The notes beneath the pieces are model-generated. The model worked only from the letters and a program-made list of their open reading frames with translations, ran no database searches and was not told where the DNA came from. 64,000 bases of DNA from Amycolatopsis sp. cg9 (GTDB taxonomy: Bacteria > Actinomycetota > Actinomycetes > Mycobacteriales > Pseudonocardiaceae). This document shows positions 30,323 to 37,521 of this stretch, piece by piece. The DNA is taken from assembly GCF_041346945.1 (NCBI RefSeq), contig NZ_CP166850.1, positions 5,378,501 to 5,442,500 on the forward strand, written 5' to 3'. Position 1 is the first letter of the stretch; each line of letters opens with the position of its first letter. Made by a program: the position numbers and the translations under genes.

Positions 30323-31141
30323 ATGTCGGACGTGGGAGTTGACGAGTCGTTGCTGAAAAGCGTCGCGGAGCAGGTCGCGACGGAGGCCGCCGAGCTGGTC
30401 CGCGAGGCCTGGGCGGGGATGGCGGACGGCCGTTCGGTGGCCGTGGGCACCAAGTCCGCGGACACCGACGTGGTGACCGCGGTCGACCACGAGTCCGAAC
30501 GCCTGGTGCGCGCCCGGCTGGCTTCGCTGCGCCCGGACGACGAGGTGCTGGGCGAGGAGGGCGGCGGCGCGGCGGGCGACGGCGTGACCTGGGTGGTCGA
30601 CCCGATCGACGGCACGGTCAACTTCCTCTACGGGCTGCCGTGGTTCGCGGTGTCGGTGGCGGCGCAGGTCGACGGCGAATCGGTGGCCGGCGCGGTCGTG
30701 GAGCCGGCGAGCGGCCGCGTCTGGACGGCGGCCCGCGGTCAGGGCGCGTTCCTGGACGGCCGCCGGCTGGCGGTGTCGTCGCCTTCGCGGCTCGAGCTGA
30801 CTTTGGTCGGCACCGGTTTCGCGTACGCGGCGGAGCGCCGGACGCGCCAGTCGCGCTTCGCGGCGGAGCTGCTGGGCCGGGTGCGGGACATCCGCCGCAA
30901 CGGGGCGGCGTCCCTGGACCTGTGCGCGGTGGCGGCGGGCTGGCTGGACGCGTACGTGGAGCACGGCCTGCACCGCTGGGACTGGGCGGCGGGCGCGCTG
31001 ATCGCGGCGGAGGCGGGCGCGGTGGTGTCCCTGCCGGGGTCGCTGCCGGAGCTGGGCGCGGACGCGACCTACGCGGCGGCGCCGTCGATCGCGGACCCGC
31101 TGCGCGAGCTTCTGGCCGAGTGCGGGGCGGCGGAGGTCTGA
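30323..31141 (+). CDS. suhB: inositol monophosphatase family protein
   Basis: A 272-aa Mg/Li-dependent phosphatase fold. The metal site is built from GEEGGG, WVVDPIDGTVNF (DPIDGT motif) and HRWDWAAGALIAAEAGA. It hydrolyses inositol-1-phosphate or related sugar phosphates; in mycobacteria SuhB-type enzymes supply inositol for phosphatidylinositol and mycothiol. It is divergent from ppgK, in the same arrangement as Rv2701c next to Rv2702. The ATG at 30323 gives MSDVGVDESLLKSV. It is followed by tandem repeats rather than by a gene in the same direction. Confidence 0.92.
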   Translation: MSDVGVDESLLKSVAEQVATEAAELVREAWAGMADGRSVAVGTKSADTDVVTAVDHESERLVRARLASLRPDDEVLGEEGGGAAGDGVTWVVDPIDGTVNFLYGLPWFAVSVAAQVDGESVAGAVVEPASGRVWTAARGQGAFLDGRRLAVSSPSRLELTLVGTGFAYAAERRTRQSRFAAELLGRVRDIRRNGAASLDLCAVAAGWLDAYVEHGLHRWDWAAGALIAAEAGAVVSLPGSLPELGADATYAAAPSIADPLRELLAECGAAEV

Positions 31142-31170
31142 GCCGAGAGCCGAGCGGGCGGCCGGTGGGT

Positions 31171-31352
31171 CGCGAATGAGTCATTGGGGACTGCCGGTGC
31201 CGCGCGTGAGTCATGGGGGATCGTCGGTGGGTCGCGAGTGACTCATTGGGGACCTCCGGTGCCGCGAATGAGTCATTGGGGACTGCCGGTGCCGCGAGTG
31301 ACTCATTCGGGACCTCCAGCGCCGCGAATGACTCATTCGGGACGCCGGGCGG
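31171..31352 (+). repeat. six tandem 30-32-bp units with ATGA(C/G)TCAT core
   Basis: Units start at 31171, 31201, 31233, 31263, 31293 and 31323. The consensus is CGCGARTGASTCATTSGGGA followed by CCTCCGGTGC or CTGCCGGTGC. Each unit carries the 9-bp near-palindrome (A/G)TGA(C/G)TCAT once. Units abut with no spacers, so this is not a CRISPR array. Related single motifs occur at 36766-36812. Confidence 0.9.
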
Positions 31353-31400
31353 CCGGAACTGTCGGTGCTCCCCGGTAGCGTGGAAAACGGGGGGCGCCCC
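31353..31400 (+). repeat. 48-bp dispersed element, copy A
   Basis: It begins CCGGAACTGTCGGTGC, continues with CCGGTAGCGTGGAAAACG and ends in GGGGGCGCCCC. It matches 46822-46869 at 45 of 48 positions. It lies 47 bp beyond the stop of the minus-strand cei gene, abutting the tandem repeat. Confidence 0.85.
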
Positions 31401-31447
31401 CGCGGCGTCGGCGTCGGCGCCGACGCCGGATCAGCGTGTGAGCCGGG

Positions 31448-32131
31448 TCAGCAGGCGACGTCGCGGGCCGAGGCCAGCAGGGTCTGGTCGATCACCGGGG
31501 CCTTGGCGCCCGCCGACTGCTCGTTGCCGCCGCCGCCCTGGTGGGTCTTGGACCAGTCGGCGAGCTGGGTGAGGACCTGGCGGGCCTCGGCGCGCGGGCG
31601 GATGTCGCCGAAGAGGGAGCCCGTCACCAGGTCGACGCTCGCGTCCTTGCGGTTGTCCTGGACCAGCTCGGCGCACGGGACCACCAGGCTCAGCGTCCGG
31701 GCCGCGGTGACGCCGTTCTCGCCGAAGCGGATCTGGCCGCGGCACTTGGCCACCCGGCCGTCGTAGGCGGGGTCGTTGGCCGGCTCGCCCGCGCCGGTGA
31801 AGCCCAGCTCCTTGAGCGCCGTGGTGGCGATGCCGCCCTGGCCGCGCGTGCTCGACGCGTTGAGGACCTTGACCGCGACCTTGTCCGGCGGGACCGGCGC
31901 GCGGTCGTCGAGGGAGTTGTGGGGGAGCGTGCTGAACGTGACACCCGGCGGCGGGCTCGCGGGCGGGTCGCACTTCACGGCCTCGTCGACGTCGCCCTTG
32001 CCGACCGCCGCGTTGATCCAGACGATGATCGCGCCGAGGGCGAGCACGCCGATGACGATCAGCGCCGGCAGCGGCTTGTGCTTGCGATACGGCCGCGCCC
32101 CACGGTCCCCGATGCCGTTCCCCGACGCCAC
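31448..32131 (-). CDS. cei: envelope integrity protein Cei (LytR_C domain)
   Basis: A 227-aa protein with an N-terminal cytoplasmic basic stretch (RGARPYRKHKP), one membrane helix (about 22-42, LPALIVIGVLALGAIIVWI) and an extracytoplasmic LytR_C domain. That domain contains VAVKVLNASSTRGQGGIATTALKELGF and two Cys that could pair (KCRGQIRFG, VPCAELV). It corresponds to Rv2700 (Cei), needed for envelope integrity in M. tuberculosis, and sits at the syntenic place beside suhB and the DUF4193 gene. GTG at 32131 is chosen for the GAAGGGA just upstream; the frame is open to 32179 without a better start. Confidence 0.9.
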   Translation of the reverse strand: MASGNGIGDRGARPYRKHKPLPALIVIGVLALGAIIVWINAAVGKGDVDEAVKCDPPASPPPGVTFSTLPHNSLDDRAPVPPDKVAVKVLNASSTRGQGGIATTALKELGFTGAGEPANDPAYDGRVAKCRGQIRFGENGVTAARTLSLVVPCAELVQDNRKDASVDLVTGSLFGDIRPRAEARQVLTQLADWSKTHQGGGGNEQSAGAKAPVIDQTLLASARDVAC

Positions 32132-32193
32132 CTGCCCGTCCCTTCCCGAACACCGAAACCGACCGTGCGAACCCGGCACCGTCGTGGCCGATC

Positions 32194-32199
32194 AGCCTA
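32194..32199 (-). promoter_or_regulatory. candidate cei -10 element (TAGGCT on the minus strand)
   Basis: TAGGCT is a common actinobacterial -10 hexamer and lies about 63 bp upstream of the cei GTG. The -35 region is not well conserved. Confidence 0.33.
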
Positions 32200-32408
32200 G
32201 GCGCTGCGGCCGATGCGCATCGTTCCGGGGCACCCCGTTCCACGCCCGATCCCCGTGCGGCGATCGCACCACGCCCGGGACGGCCGGGGCAAGCGGACAC
32301 GGGCCGCGTGTGGAGTTCTCCACCCGCGGGCAACCCGAACGGACGACAACGCGTCTTACCTGCGGGTTCCCCCTGTCGGGTGACGAATCCCCGGCAATGT
32401 CTGACTCG

Positions 32409-32439
32409 TTGCAGAACCGTCGCGGGCGTGAGCTACCCT
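32409..32439 (+). promoter_or_regulatory. candidate promoter of the DUF4193 gene (TTGCAG-N19-TACCCT)
   Basis: A -35-like TTGCAG (32409-32414) is followed after 19 bp by TACCCT (32434-32439). The spacing is slightly long. It would give a leader of about 165 nt. Confidence 0.35.
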
Positions 32440-32611
32440 TCCCGGGCTCCGGCCGCAGGAAGAGGCGCGAAAAGAAGAGACCTCGGTCACTTCGGCCGTC
32501 GGGCACAAACGAGGGCCCTGGAACGTTGACCAGCGGCACGGCGGACTCACGGGGTGACCCCGGGGGTCCGGGAAAACGACTACACAAGCTGATCGCAGGG
32601 GTGAGGGACAC

Positions 32612-32920
32612 ATGGCTACCGACTACGACGCTCCGCGCCGCAGCGAAGCCGACGAGCTGGCCGAAGACTCGTTGGAGGAGCTCAAGGCCCGGCGGAACGA
32701 GAACCAGTCCGGCGTCGTCGACGTCGACGAGGACGCGACCGCCGAGAACTTCGAGCTGCCGGGTGCCGACCTTTCCGGGCTTTCCGGTGAGGACATGACC
32801 GTGAAGGTGGTGCCGAAGCAGGCGGACGAGTTCACCTGCTCCGTGTGCTTCCTGGTGCACCACCGCAGCCGGCTGGCCGAGGACAACGGCGGACGCCTGA
32901 TCTGCCGCGACTGCGCCTGA
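32612..32920 (+). CDS. DUF4193 family protein with zinc-binding-like Cys pairs
   Basis: A 102-aa acidic protein conserved across actinobacteria (Rv2699c type). The first 60 residues are charged and probably flexible (ELKARRNENQSGVVDVDEDA). The C-terminal part carries CSVC and CRDC pairs (FTCSVCFLVHHRSRLAEDN, LICRDCA), a four-Cys arrangement suited to one zinc ion. The function is unknown; the resemblance to RbpA-like or small ribbon proteins is only structural impression. ATG at 32612 follows GGGGTGAGG. The family and its place between cei and the DUF3093 gene are conserved in Mycobacterium. Confidence 0.93.
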   Translation: MATDYDAPRRSEADELAEDSLEELKARRNENQSGVVDVDEDATAENFELPGADLSGLSGEDMTVKVVPKQADEFTCSVCFLVHHRSRLAEDNGGRLICRDCA

Positions 32921-33009
32921 CCGCGCAGGGGTTCTCGGAACAGGGGACGAACAGACGCGACGGAGAGCCTCGAGGGCACCAAGGGGGAGGCTCGAAGCGC
33001 GCTGGGGAC

Positions 33010-33039
33010 AAGGGGGCCGGCCGGCAGGCCGGCCCCCTT
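33010..33039. terminator. hairpin between the convergent DUF4193 and DUF3093 genes
   Basis: A perfect 13-bp stem (AAGGGGGCCGGCC, 33010-33022, with 33027-33039) closes over the tetraloop GGCA. It lies 90 bp after the DUF4193 stop and 28 bp beyond the DUF3093 stop. It should serve both directions. Confidence 0.85.
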
Positions 33040-33067
33040 CCCATGTCTTGCGGGGGTGGAGCCGCGG

Positions 33068-33550
33068 TCAGGCGCCCTTGAGCAGCTCGGCGACGCGCTC
33101 GGGGTGCCGGGTGCTGAACAGCCAGTACGGCGTCGGGTCGCTCGCGTCGGTGAGGCGGACCCGGACCACCGGGCCGACCCAGCCGCGGTGCAGCACGTAG
33201 GCGGCGGGGTCGCCGTCCCGCCCGAGCGCCTTGCGCTTGGCCTCCTTGTCGAAGATCTCCACCTCGCCGGCGTAGCGCAGCGGCAGGTGGGCGTCGCCGA
33301 CCCACAGCTCCGGCTCGTCGCCGCCGGTGACCCGGACCTTCGACCGGCCCAGCGACAGCAGCAGCGCCACGACGACCGGCAGCGCGATCACGTACGGCAG
33401 CCACGCCCGGATCCCCGGGTAACCGAGGTCGATCTCGGCGGCGAGCAGGACCGCGCCGAGCACCGGCAGCGGCCAGCCCCACCACGGGACGTACAGCCGC
33501 TCGGAGTGCCGGACCGCGGCGCTAGCGGCCGTCTTCGCTGATTCACCCAC
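33068..33550 (-). CDS. DUF3093 family membrane protein
   Basis: A 160-aa protein with two N-terminal membrane helices (about 22-40 and 47-68) on either side of a short loop (EIDLGYPGIRAW). A soluble C-terminal domain of beta-strands follows (SKVRVTGGDEPELWVGDAHLPL, AYVLHRGWVGPVVRVRLTD, PYWLFSTRHPERVAELL). It corresponds to Rv2698 in order and orientation. The function is unknown. The GTG at 33550 is 24 bp from the divergent dut start, so both promoters must overlap coding sequence. Confidence 0.9.
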   Translation of the reverse strand: MGESAKTAASAAVRHSERLYVPWWGWPLPVLGAVLLAAEIDLGYPGIRAWLPYVIALPVVVALLLSLGRSKVRVTGGDEPELWVGDAHLPLRYAGEVEIFDKEAKRKALGRDGDPAAYVLHRGWVGPVVRVRLTDASDPTPYWLFSTRHPERVAELLKGA

Positions 33551-33560
33551 GGGTAGAGAG

Positions 33561-33566
33561 TAATCT
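33561..33566 (+). promoter_or_regulatory. candidate dut -10 element (TAATCT), leaderless spacing
   Basis: TAATCT lies 8 bp before the dut GTG, which lacks a ribosome-binding site. This is the geometry of a leaderless mRNA. The -35 would fall inside the start of the divergent DUF3093 gene and is not distinct. Confidence 0.38.
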
Positions 33567-33574
33567 CGCCGCCC

Positions 33575-34078
33575 GTGTCCAGCGTTCAGGTACTCCTCTC
33601 CCGGGTCGACCCGGATGTCCCGCTGCCCGCCTACGCCCGACCGGGCGACGCGGGCGCCGATCTCGTCACCACCTCGGATATCGTCCTGGCACCCGGGGAA
33701 CGCGGGGTGGTCGGCACCGGTGTCGCGATCGCGCTCCCGTCCGGGTACGCGGGGTTCGTCCACCCGCGCTCGGGCCTGGCCGCCCGGGTCGGGCTGTCGG
33801 TGGTGAACACGCCGGGCACGATCGACGCGGGCTACCGCGGGGAGATCAAGGTCTGCCTGATCAACCACGACCCGGTGCACCCGGTGAAGCTGACGCGCGG
33901 CGACCGCATCGCCCAGCTGGTCGTGCAGCGGGTCGAACACGCCGAGTTCGTCGAGGTCGCCGAGCTCGACACCACCGAACGGGGTGCCGGCGGCTACGGA
34001 TCCACCGGCGGACACGCCACACTGGGAGCACCGGCGCTCGCGACGAGCACCGGCGCGGGGGAAGGAACGGAGAAGTAG
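33575..34078 (+). CDS. dut: deoxyuridine 5'-triphosphate nucleotidohydrolase
   Basis: A 167-aa trimeric dUTPase that splits dUTP to dUMP and pyrophosphate, keeping uracil out of DNA and feeding dTMP synthesis. All five family motifs are visible: [36 protein letters not shown] (with the catalytic Asp), [11 protein letters not shown], and [13 protein letters not shown] at the flexible C-terminus. About 20 extra residues follow motif 5. The GTG start at 33575 probably produces a leaderless message. The stop TAG shares its G with the GTG of the next gene, and this order equals Rv2697c-Rv2696c. Confidence 0.97.
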   Translation: MSSVQVLLSRVDPDVPLPAYARPGDAGADLVTTSDIVLAPGERGVVGTGVAIALPSGYAGFVHPRSGLAARVGLSVVNTPGTIDAGYRGEIKVCLINHDPVHPVKLTRGDRIAQLVVQRVEHAEFVEVAELDTTERGAGGYGSTGGHATLGAPALATSTGAGEGTEK

Positions 34079-34743
34079 TGGGGATTTTCGGACGCAAGCG
34101 GCGGACCGAGGGCGGGTCCGCGGGCAGGCACGCCGCGCCCGAGGCCGACGACACGATCGAGGACGAGGCGTACGACGACGAGGACTCGGAGCTTTCGGAC
34201 GTTTCCGACGGCCCGTTCGACGTCGCGGACTTCGACGACGACGGCGTCCCGCGGATCGACCTCGGCTCGGTGAAGGTGCCGGTGCCCGACGGTTCCCAGG
34301 TCCAGGTCGAGATGGACCCGGAGACCGGGGGCGTGCGCGCGGTGCACGTCGTCACCGAGCAGGGCCAGATCACGGTCAGCGCGTACGCCGCGCCGCGCTC
34401 CGGCGGGCTGTGGCGCGAGGTGAGCACGGAGCTCGCCGAGCAGCTGCGGGCCGACGGCGCCAAGGTCAACATCGGCCGCGGCAAGTGGGGCCTGGAGATC
34501 TCGGCCATCGTCGGCGACGTCGCCCTGCGGTTCGTCGGCGTCGACCGGCCCCGCTGGATGCTGCGCGGCGTGATCGCCGGGCCGCAGTCGGAAGCCGCGG
34601 GGGCCGTCGAGGTGCTGCGCGAGATCGTCCGGCGCACGATCGTCGACCGCGGCGACGCCCCGATGCCGGTCCGCACCCCGCTGACCATCACGCTGCCCGA
34701 AGCGGTCGCCGAGCACATCGCGGCCCAGCAGCAACAGGGCTGA
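34078..34743 (+). CDS. DUF3710 family protein
   Basis: A 221-aa soluble protein conserved in actinobacteria (Rv2696c type). It begins with a basic patch (GIFGRKRRTEGG), then a very acidic segment (EADDTIEDEAYDDEDSELSD), then a folded domain with VPVPDGSQVQVEMDP, VVTEQGQITVSAYAAPRSGGLW and RWMLRGVIAGP. The function is unknown. Its GTG overlaps the dut stop by one base (TAGTG), so the two are co-translated. A 20-bp hairpin follows 11 bp after the stop. Confidence 0.92.
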   Translation: MGIFGRKRRTEGGSAGRHAAPEADDTIEDEAYDDEDSELSDVSDGPFDVADFDDDGVPRIDLGSVKVPVPDGSQVQVEMDPETGGVRAVHVVTEQGQITVSAYAAPRSGGLWREVSTELAEQLRADGAKVNIGRGKWGLEISAIVGDVALRFVGVDRPRWMLRGVIAGPQSEAAGAVEVLREIVRRTIVDRGDAPMPVRTPLTITLPEAVAEHIAAQQQQG

Positions 34744-34754
34744 GCCAACGCCCA

Positions 34755-34799
34755 TGAGGGGCACCTTCACGGCTTCAAGAGCCGTGAAGGTGCCCCTCA
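34755..34799. terminator. 20-bp perfect hairpin containing the stop codon of the opposite gene
   Basis: TGAGGGGCACCTTCACGGCT (34755-34774) is exactly complementary to 34780-34799 around a 5-nt loop. The outer end of the right arm is the TGA of the minus-strand hydrolase gene. It lies between convergent genes and should terminate both. The sequence type resembles hairpins recalled from other Amycolatopsis intergenic regions. Confidence 0.85.
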
Positions 34800-35510
34800 C
34801 GGCATTTCGAGGGCCCGGCGGAAGGCGAGGACGGTCGCCCGGCCGAGGGACTCGCGGTCGGCGCCCAGCGCCGTGAGCGTCGTCTCGCCGAGCGCCGCGC
34901 GGGGGAGTGCGCTCGCCCACTCCGATGCGACTTTCGTCGGGTGGATCGGGTCGTCGGTGCACGTGCCGATCCCGGCCGGCACGGCGAGCCGCGACAGCTC
35001 CGGGAGCGTCGGCGAGGGACGGCCCGCCGCCACGCGCAGGCCGGCCGCGAGCCCGTCGCCGTGGCGGCGCCACGCCCGGTCCAGTTCGGCCCGCAGCCAG
35101 TCCGGGCTGCCCGCGGTCTGCGCCAGCGCGGCGTCGACGCCGGAACCGGCCACCAGATCCGCCGACAGCGTCGCGGCCCGCGACGCGGGTGCTGAGCCCG
35201 GGACGCCGTTCCAGGCCGGGAGCGCGGCCAGCAGGCCCCCGCAACGGCCCGGGTTGCGCACGGCCCACTCCGCGGCCAGGTGCGCGCCGAACGAAATGCC
35301 GCCGACGAGCAGTTCGCCGTGTTCGTCCGCGAGCGCGTCGAGGGCCGCCAGATAGCCGTCGGCCAGCGCCGCGCCCGGGGGCGGCGGTGGCGCGATGAGC
35401 GGGACACCGAGGGCGCGCAGGGGCCCTTCGAAGACGGCCCGGACGAACACTTCGTCCGAGCCGGTGCCGGGCAGCAGCACCGCGGCGGGAACTCTGATCG
35501 CGGACGTCAC
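34797..35510 (-). CDS. alpha/beta-hydrolase-fold protein
   Basis: A 237-aa protein corresponding in position to Rv2695. It starts with a beta-strand and oxyanion region (AAVLLPGTGSDEVFVRAVF), has the nucleophile elbow GGISFGAHLA (Ser of GxSxG) and the late IGTCTDDPIHPTKVASEW, which may supply the catalytic Asp and His. It is likely a cytoplasmic hydrolase with unknown substrate. GTG at 35510 is chosen by comparison with the short N-terminus of relatives; the frame is open to 35579 but that part overlaps the divergent promoter. Its TGA lies inside the long hairpin. Confidence 0.85.
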   Translation of the reverse strand: MTSAIRVPAAVLLPGTGSDEVFVRAVFEGPLRALGVPLIAPPPPPGAALADGYLAALDALADEHGELLVGGISFGAHLAAEWAVRNPGRCGGLLAALPAWNGVPGSAPASRAATLSADLVAGSGVDAALAQTAGSPDWLRAELDRAWRRHGDGLAAGLRVAAGRPSPTLPELSRLAVPAGIGTCTDDPIHPTKVASEWASALPRAALGETTLTALGADRESLGRATVLAFRRALEMP

Positions 35511-35615
35511 GTTGCGATCTTTGCGCAAAGGCGTTTCCCTGGCGGGAACCGCAGTACGCTGGAATCGCACGGGCCGCAAGCAGTTTGTCGGGGGCCCCGG
35601 AGCACAGGAGCACCT

Positions 35616-35996
35616 ATGTCCGCCAAAGACGGCGGCTACTTCAGCCGGCTGGTACGCAAGCTGACCAGCGACGTCGAGGATCTCGACGCAGACGAAATGT
35701 CGATGAGGTCGGGCGCCGAAGGGGCGCAGCGGGCCTGTGACTGCCGTTCCGGTGAAGAGGTCACCGTGATGGGAAGACTGCGCAGCGTGGAGCTCTGCCC
35801 GACGAACGAGGCCGCCACCCTGGAGGCCGAGCTGTTCGACGGGACACAGGGCGTGACGCTAATCTGGCTCGGCCGCCGCCGGATCCCGGGCATCGAGCCT
35901 GGCCGGACGATCAAGGTGCGCGGCCGGATGGCCGAGCGTGACGGCCAGAAGGTGCTGTACAACCCCTATTACGAGCTCCAGAGCCCAGTGAGTTGA
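35616..35996 (+). CDS. OB-fold nucleic acid-binding domain protein
   Basis: A 126-aa protein of the Rv2694c type. A helical N-terminus (GGYFSRLVRKLTSDVEDLDAD) precedes an OB-fold barrel: EEVTVMGRLRSVELCP, ATLEAELFDGTQGVTLIWLGRR, IPGIEPGRTIKVRGRMAERDGQ, YNPYYEL. It may bind single-stranded nucleic acid, but partners are unknown. AGGAG lies 5 bp before the ATG. The DUF3159 gene starts 9 bp after its stop, so the two form an operon. A -10-like TACGCT occurs about 50 bp upstream. Confidence 0.9.
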   Translation: MSAKDGGYFSRLVRKLTSDVEDLDADEMSMRSGAEGAQRACDCRSGEEVTVMGRLRSVELCPTNEAATLEAELFDGTQGVTLIWLGRRRIPGIEPGRTIKVRGRMAERDGQKVLYNPYYELQSPVS

Positions 35997-36005
35997 TCAC
36001 CCATC

Positions 36006-36728
36006 GTGACTGAACCCGCCCCGAGCGAGAAGAAGACCGACGCGGACGAAGAACCGCAGCCGACCCTGCTCGAGCAGATGGGCGGCGTGTCCGGCCTGAT
36101 CTATTCGTCGCTGCCGGTGATCGTCTTCGTGCTGGCGAACTCGTTCTTCGGCCTGACCGCGGCCATCTGGACCTCGATCGGCAGCGCGGTGGCCATCACC
36201 GTGCTGCGGCTGGTCCGCAAGGAACCGCTGCAGCCGGCGATCTCGGGCTTCTTCGGCGTCGCGATCGCGGCGTTCATCGCCTACCGGACGGGGTCGGCGA
36301 AGGGCTTCTTCCTCTTCGGGATCTACGCGAGCCTGATCTACTGCGGCGTCTTCGTGCTGTCGGTGGTGGTCCGCTGGCCGATCGCGGGCGTCGTCTGGAA
36401 CATGCTCAACGGCACGGGCCAGGCGTGGCGCAAGGACAAGCCCTCCCGCTACGGCTACGACATCGCGACGCTGTCCATGGCCCTGATCTTCGCGGCGCGG
36501 TTCGTGGTGCAGCGCTGGCTGTACCAGGAGGACTACACCGGCTGGCTGGCCTTCGCGAAGATCGCGATGGGCTACCCGCTGTACGCGCTGGGCCTGCTGG
36601 TGGTCGTGTGGGCGGTCCGGCGGTCGGACAAGCGCCTGAAGGCGATGGCGGAGACCGAGCCGGCGCCGGAGACGGACGCCGAGGTCGAAGCCCGGCTGCG
36701 CCAGAAGTACGCGGCTCCCGAGGCCTGA
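36006..36728 (+). CDS. DUF3159 family membrane protein
   Basis: A 240-aa integral membrane protein of the Rv2693c type. After an acidic cytoplasmic tail (residues 1-22), about six helices follow (LIYSSLPVIVFVLANSFFGL, AAIWTSIGSAVAITVLRL, ISGFFGVAIAAFIAY, FFLFGIYASLIYCGVFVLSVV, a re-entrant amphipathic stretch, and YPLYALGLLVVVWAV). The C-terminus is charged (ETDAEVEARLRQKYAA). The function is unknown. It is probably co-transcribed with the OB-fold gene 9 bp upstream. It is followed by two ATGA(C/G)TCAT motifs and a terminator. Confidence 0.9.
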   Translation: MTEPAPSEKKTDADEEPQPTLLEQMGGVSGLIYSSLPVIVFVLANSFFGLTAAIWTSIGSAVAITVLRLVRKEPLQPAISGFFGVAIAAFIAYRTGSAKGFFLFGIYASLIYCGVFVLSVVVRWPIAGVVWNMLNGTGQAWRKDKPSRYGYDIATLSMALIFAARFVVQRWLYQEDYTGWLAFAKIAMGYPLYALGLLVVVWAVRRSDKRLKAMAETEPAPETDAEVEARLRQKYAAPEA

Positions 36729-36765
36729 GCGGGACGGTCTCGAACGAGTTCCGGCTGCCGAGCGC

Positions 36766-36812
36766 CGCGAATGACTCATTCGCGGCACTGGCGGTCCCGA
36801 ATGAGTCATTCG
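36766..36812 (+). repeat. pair of ATGA(C/G)TCAT inverted-repeat motifs
   Basis: CGCGAATGACTCATTCGCG (36766-36784) and CGAATGAGTCATTCG (36798-36812) are near-perfect palindromes with the same core as the six-unit array at 31171-31352. Together with that array they show a dispersed element family. Confidence 0.8.
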
Positions 36813-36821
36813 CGACACACC

Positions 36822-36856
36822 AGAAGGCCCCCGGCACACTCCGCCGGGGGCCTTCT
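36822..36856. terminator. hairpin between DUF3159 and ceoC
   Basis: A perfect 14-bp stem (AGAAGGCCCCCGGC, 36822-36835, with 36843-36856) surrounds ACACTCC. It lies 8 bp beyond the ceoC stop and serves the two convergent genes. Confidence 0.85.
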
Positions 36857-36864
36857 CCGTGTCG

Positions 36865-37521
36865 TCAGTACCCCAGTGCGGTCCGGATCTCCGGCTCCAC
36901 GTCCGCGGTCGCCACGAACAGCAGCTCGTCGCCCGGCTCCAGCGGGTCCTCCGGCTGCGGCACGATCACCCGGTCACCCCGCAGGATCGTCACCAAGGCC
37001 GCGTCGCGCGGCAGCGACAGCTCGCTCACCGGCTTGCCGGCCAGCGGCGTCTCGGCCGGCAGGGTCAGCTCGACGAGGTTCGCGTTGCTCTGCCGGAACG
37101 TCATCAGCCGGACGAGGTCGCCGACGCTGACCGCCTCCTCGACCATCGCCGCCAGCATCCGCGGGGTCGAAACCGCCACGTCGACGCCCCAGGCGTCGGT
37201 GAACAGCCACTCGTTGGCCGGGTTGTTCACCCGGGCCACCACGCGGCGGACCGCGAACTCGGTCTTCGCCAGCAGCGAGACCACCAGGTTGGCCTTGTCG
37301 TCGCCGGTCGCGGCGATGACCACGTCGCACTGCTCGATCCCGGACTCCTCCAGGATCGACACCTCGCAGGCGTCGCCGAGCACCCAGTCGGCCTGCTCGA
37401 CCGCGTGCGGTTCGAACTGGTCGGCCTCGCGCTCGATGAGCATCACCTGGTGCCTGCCGTCGATCAGCTCGGCGGCGATGGAGCGGCCGACCGCGCCCGC
37501 GCCCGCAATCGCGACCCTCAT
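36865..37521 (-). CDS. ceoC: TrkA-family potassium uptake regulatory protein
   Basis: A 218-aa cytoplasmic RCK protein. The N-terminal Rossmann domain binds NAD(H) or nucleotides (MRVAIAGAGAVGRSIAAEL, then the acidic LIEREADQF). The C-terminal RCK_C (TrkA_C) domain contains VELTLPAETPLAGKPVSELSLPRDAALVTILRGD. Such subunits gate potassium channels or transporters in response to ligands. Its ATG overlaps the stop of the preceding trkA-like gene (ATGA), so the two are made together, as ceoB-ceoC (Rv2691-Rv2692) in Mycobacterium. Confidence 0.93.
   Translation of the reverse strand: MRVAIAGAGAVGRSIAAELIDGRHQVMLIEREADQFEPHAVEQADWVLGDACEVSILEESGIEQCDVVIAATGDDKANLVVSLLAKTEFAVRRVVARVNNPANEWLFTDAWGVDVAVSTPRMLAAMVEEAVSVGDLVRLMTFRQSNANLVELTLPAETPLAGKPVSELSLPRDAALVTILRGDRVIVPQPEDPLEPGDELLFVATADVEPEIRTALGY

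Larger units (their letters stand above)
31142..31447. other. 306-bp convergent intergenic region made of repeats
   Basis: The stretch between the suhB stop and the cei stop holds no gene. It is almost wholly filled by six tandem 30-32-bp units (31171-31352) and a 48-bp element (31353-31400) that recurs after dxs. No classical terminator hairpin was seen. Confidence 0.75.
32132..32611. other. 480-bp divergent promoter region between cei and the DUF4193 gene
   Basis: No gene is supported. The region contains a minus-strand -10 candidate for cei and a plus-strand promoter candidate for the DUF4193 gene, leaving that gene a leader of about 170 nt. The central part is plain GC-rich sequence in which I see nothing else specific. 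Confidence 0.5.

Noticed and set aside
31171..31352. CRISPR array
   Set aside because: The units are directly adjacent with no unique spacers, the repeat is imperfect and no cas gene is present.
31142..31447. Insertion sequence between suhB and cei
   Set aside because: No transposase frame, terminal inverted repeats or target duplication is visible; the content is tandem repeats plus the 48-bp element.
32308..32529. A 73-codon gene between cei and the DUF4193 gene
   Set aside because: It has no ribosome-binding site or family likeness and overlaps the promoter candidates. It is better read as regulatory sequence.
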